Part shown: in pieces, positions 63,213 through 64,000 of the stretch
How the letters are laid out: every line of letters begins with the position of its first letter
Position numbering within the stretch: the first letter of the stretch is position 1
The notes under the pieces: generated by a model
The model's input: only the letters and a program-made list of their open reading frames with translations
Told to the model about the DNA's origin: nothing
The model's database searches: none
NCBI GenBank assembly: GCA_900708905.1
Contig: CAADRB010000045.1
Coordinates: 619,228 to 683,227, forward strand
From: Hymenolepis diminuta
Lineage: Eukaryota > Platyhelminthes > Cestoda > Cyclophyllidea > Hymenolepididae
DNA: 64,000 bases
Reading direction: 5' to 3'
Program-made: the position numbers and the translations under genes

Positions 63213-64000
63213 CTGCAAAAGAAAAAAGAACTTGTTAACCTCAAACTTCAGCTTCAACTGTGATATACTCCCTCACTAGGAGTACATCAGCATCCCCTTC
63301 AGCATCCTGATAGGGAGGAAAGAGAGTGTGTGCATAGCTAGCGGCGCCCAGTGTTGGGCCATGTGTGTTCACCATCACACTGCCCTTCTTATGCATTAGT
63401 AATTAATAATCTTTCATACGTTCTTCATCCCCCACTTCTATTGAAGTGATTAAGCATTTGAAATTTTACCCGCTAACAGTAGTATACTGGCGGCGGTATA
63501 AGAATCAGCTCAGTACCAAATATGGCCATCCAGGCAATTGAATAGCACAGAGAATCTATTGAATATAAGAGCTACACAAGGGAGTGTATTTACTATACCG
63601 CCTGAATGCACGCATTAAGCGAGGATGATACGCGCAGAAACTCGCGTTTCGGGTAATACACACGCTTCTTTATATTGTGAATGGGATGGAGTCACTGAGT
63701 AGTCAATAAGAAAGCGGATTAATGACTACACATTCATGGTGCCTATTGAATGGGAGTCAAACGGAAGCAATTGGACATAGAGGATAAAGATATACATGAT
63801 GAATAGTATTGTGGTAGGTGAGGTGGAACCACTCGACCAGGTACAGATTGACATCATTAAATTCTCCCAAAGAGAAAAGTCAAAGATGACAGAGATACAG
63901 TTGCATGTATGGGACACAAAGAAGCACTTAACAATTTAACTTACTGCACTCACTTTCCCCATTCACATTGACATAACTCAGACTATTTGAGTGGTCACCG
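63213..64000. other. Right edge: probable intron or 5' flank of the CNOT1-like locus
   Basis: I recognise no coding exon. Since the block ending at 63212 starts with a splice acceptor, at least part of this must be intron. It is less AT-rich than average and may contain repeat sequence, but I cannot match it to the other families in the window. Confidence 0.45.

Overview
The window looks like AT-rich nuclear DNA of an invertebrate animal, roughly one third G+C by eye. Genes are split by GT-AG introns, many very short (32, 33, 42, 57, 61, 67, 68, 71, 72 and 76 nt). Every reading frame fits the standard genetic code. The fast-evolving proteins, the micro-introns, the tRNA-related short repeats and the LTR-like relics suggest a parasitic flatworm (tapeworm or fluke). 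That identification is an inference, not proven by a marker gene. No bacterial features (operons, CRISPR, Shine-Dalgarno sites) are expected or seen.

Layout. About 17.4 kb at the left shows no gene I can support. Then come: a haspin-type histone H3 kinase (+, 17431-25133, with an alternative 3' end at 25968); a repeat-bearing spacer with an 88-base assembly gap; a small BET-like gene (-, 29222-30031) with a degenerate bromodomain and a NET domain; a 7.5 kb spacer with repeats; a homologue of human KIAA0513 (+, 39070-45640) with a likely promoter and 5' non-coding exon near 37.6-37.75 kb; a 5.4 kb spacer with an LTR-like relic; a mitochondrial thiamine pyrophosphate carrier of the SLC25A19 type (+, 51053-55943); and a divergent CNOT1-like locus (-, 57624-63212) that continues past the right edge. 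The CNOT1-like locus carries two separate MIF4G modules in tandem, followed by a connector region and the C-terminal NOT1 homology domain.

The genes are functionally unrelated (chromosome biology, chromatin reading, an uncharacterised adaptor, mitochondrial cofactor import, mRNA decay) and do not form a cluster. Most of the interest lies in the duplicated CNOT1 MIF4G module, the ultrashort introns, the bromodomain that has lost its acetyl-lysine-binding residues, a haspin with a DFG motif and a possible membrane-anchored isoform, and several dispersed repeat families. All exon models were joined by hand from splice signals, phase and family conservation. None has been checked against transcripts.
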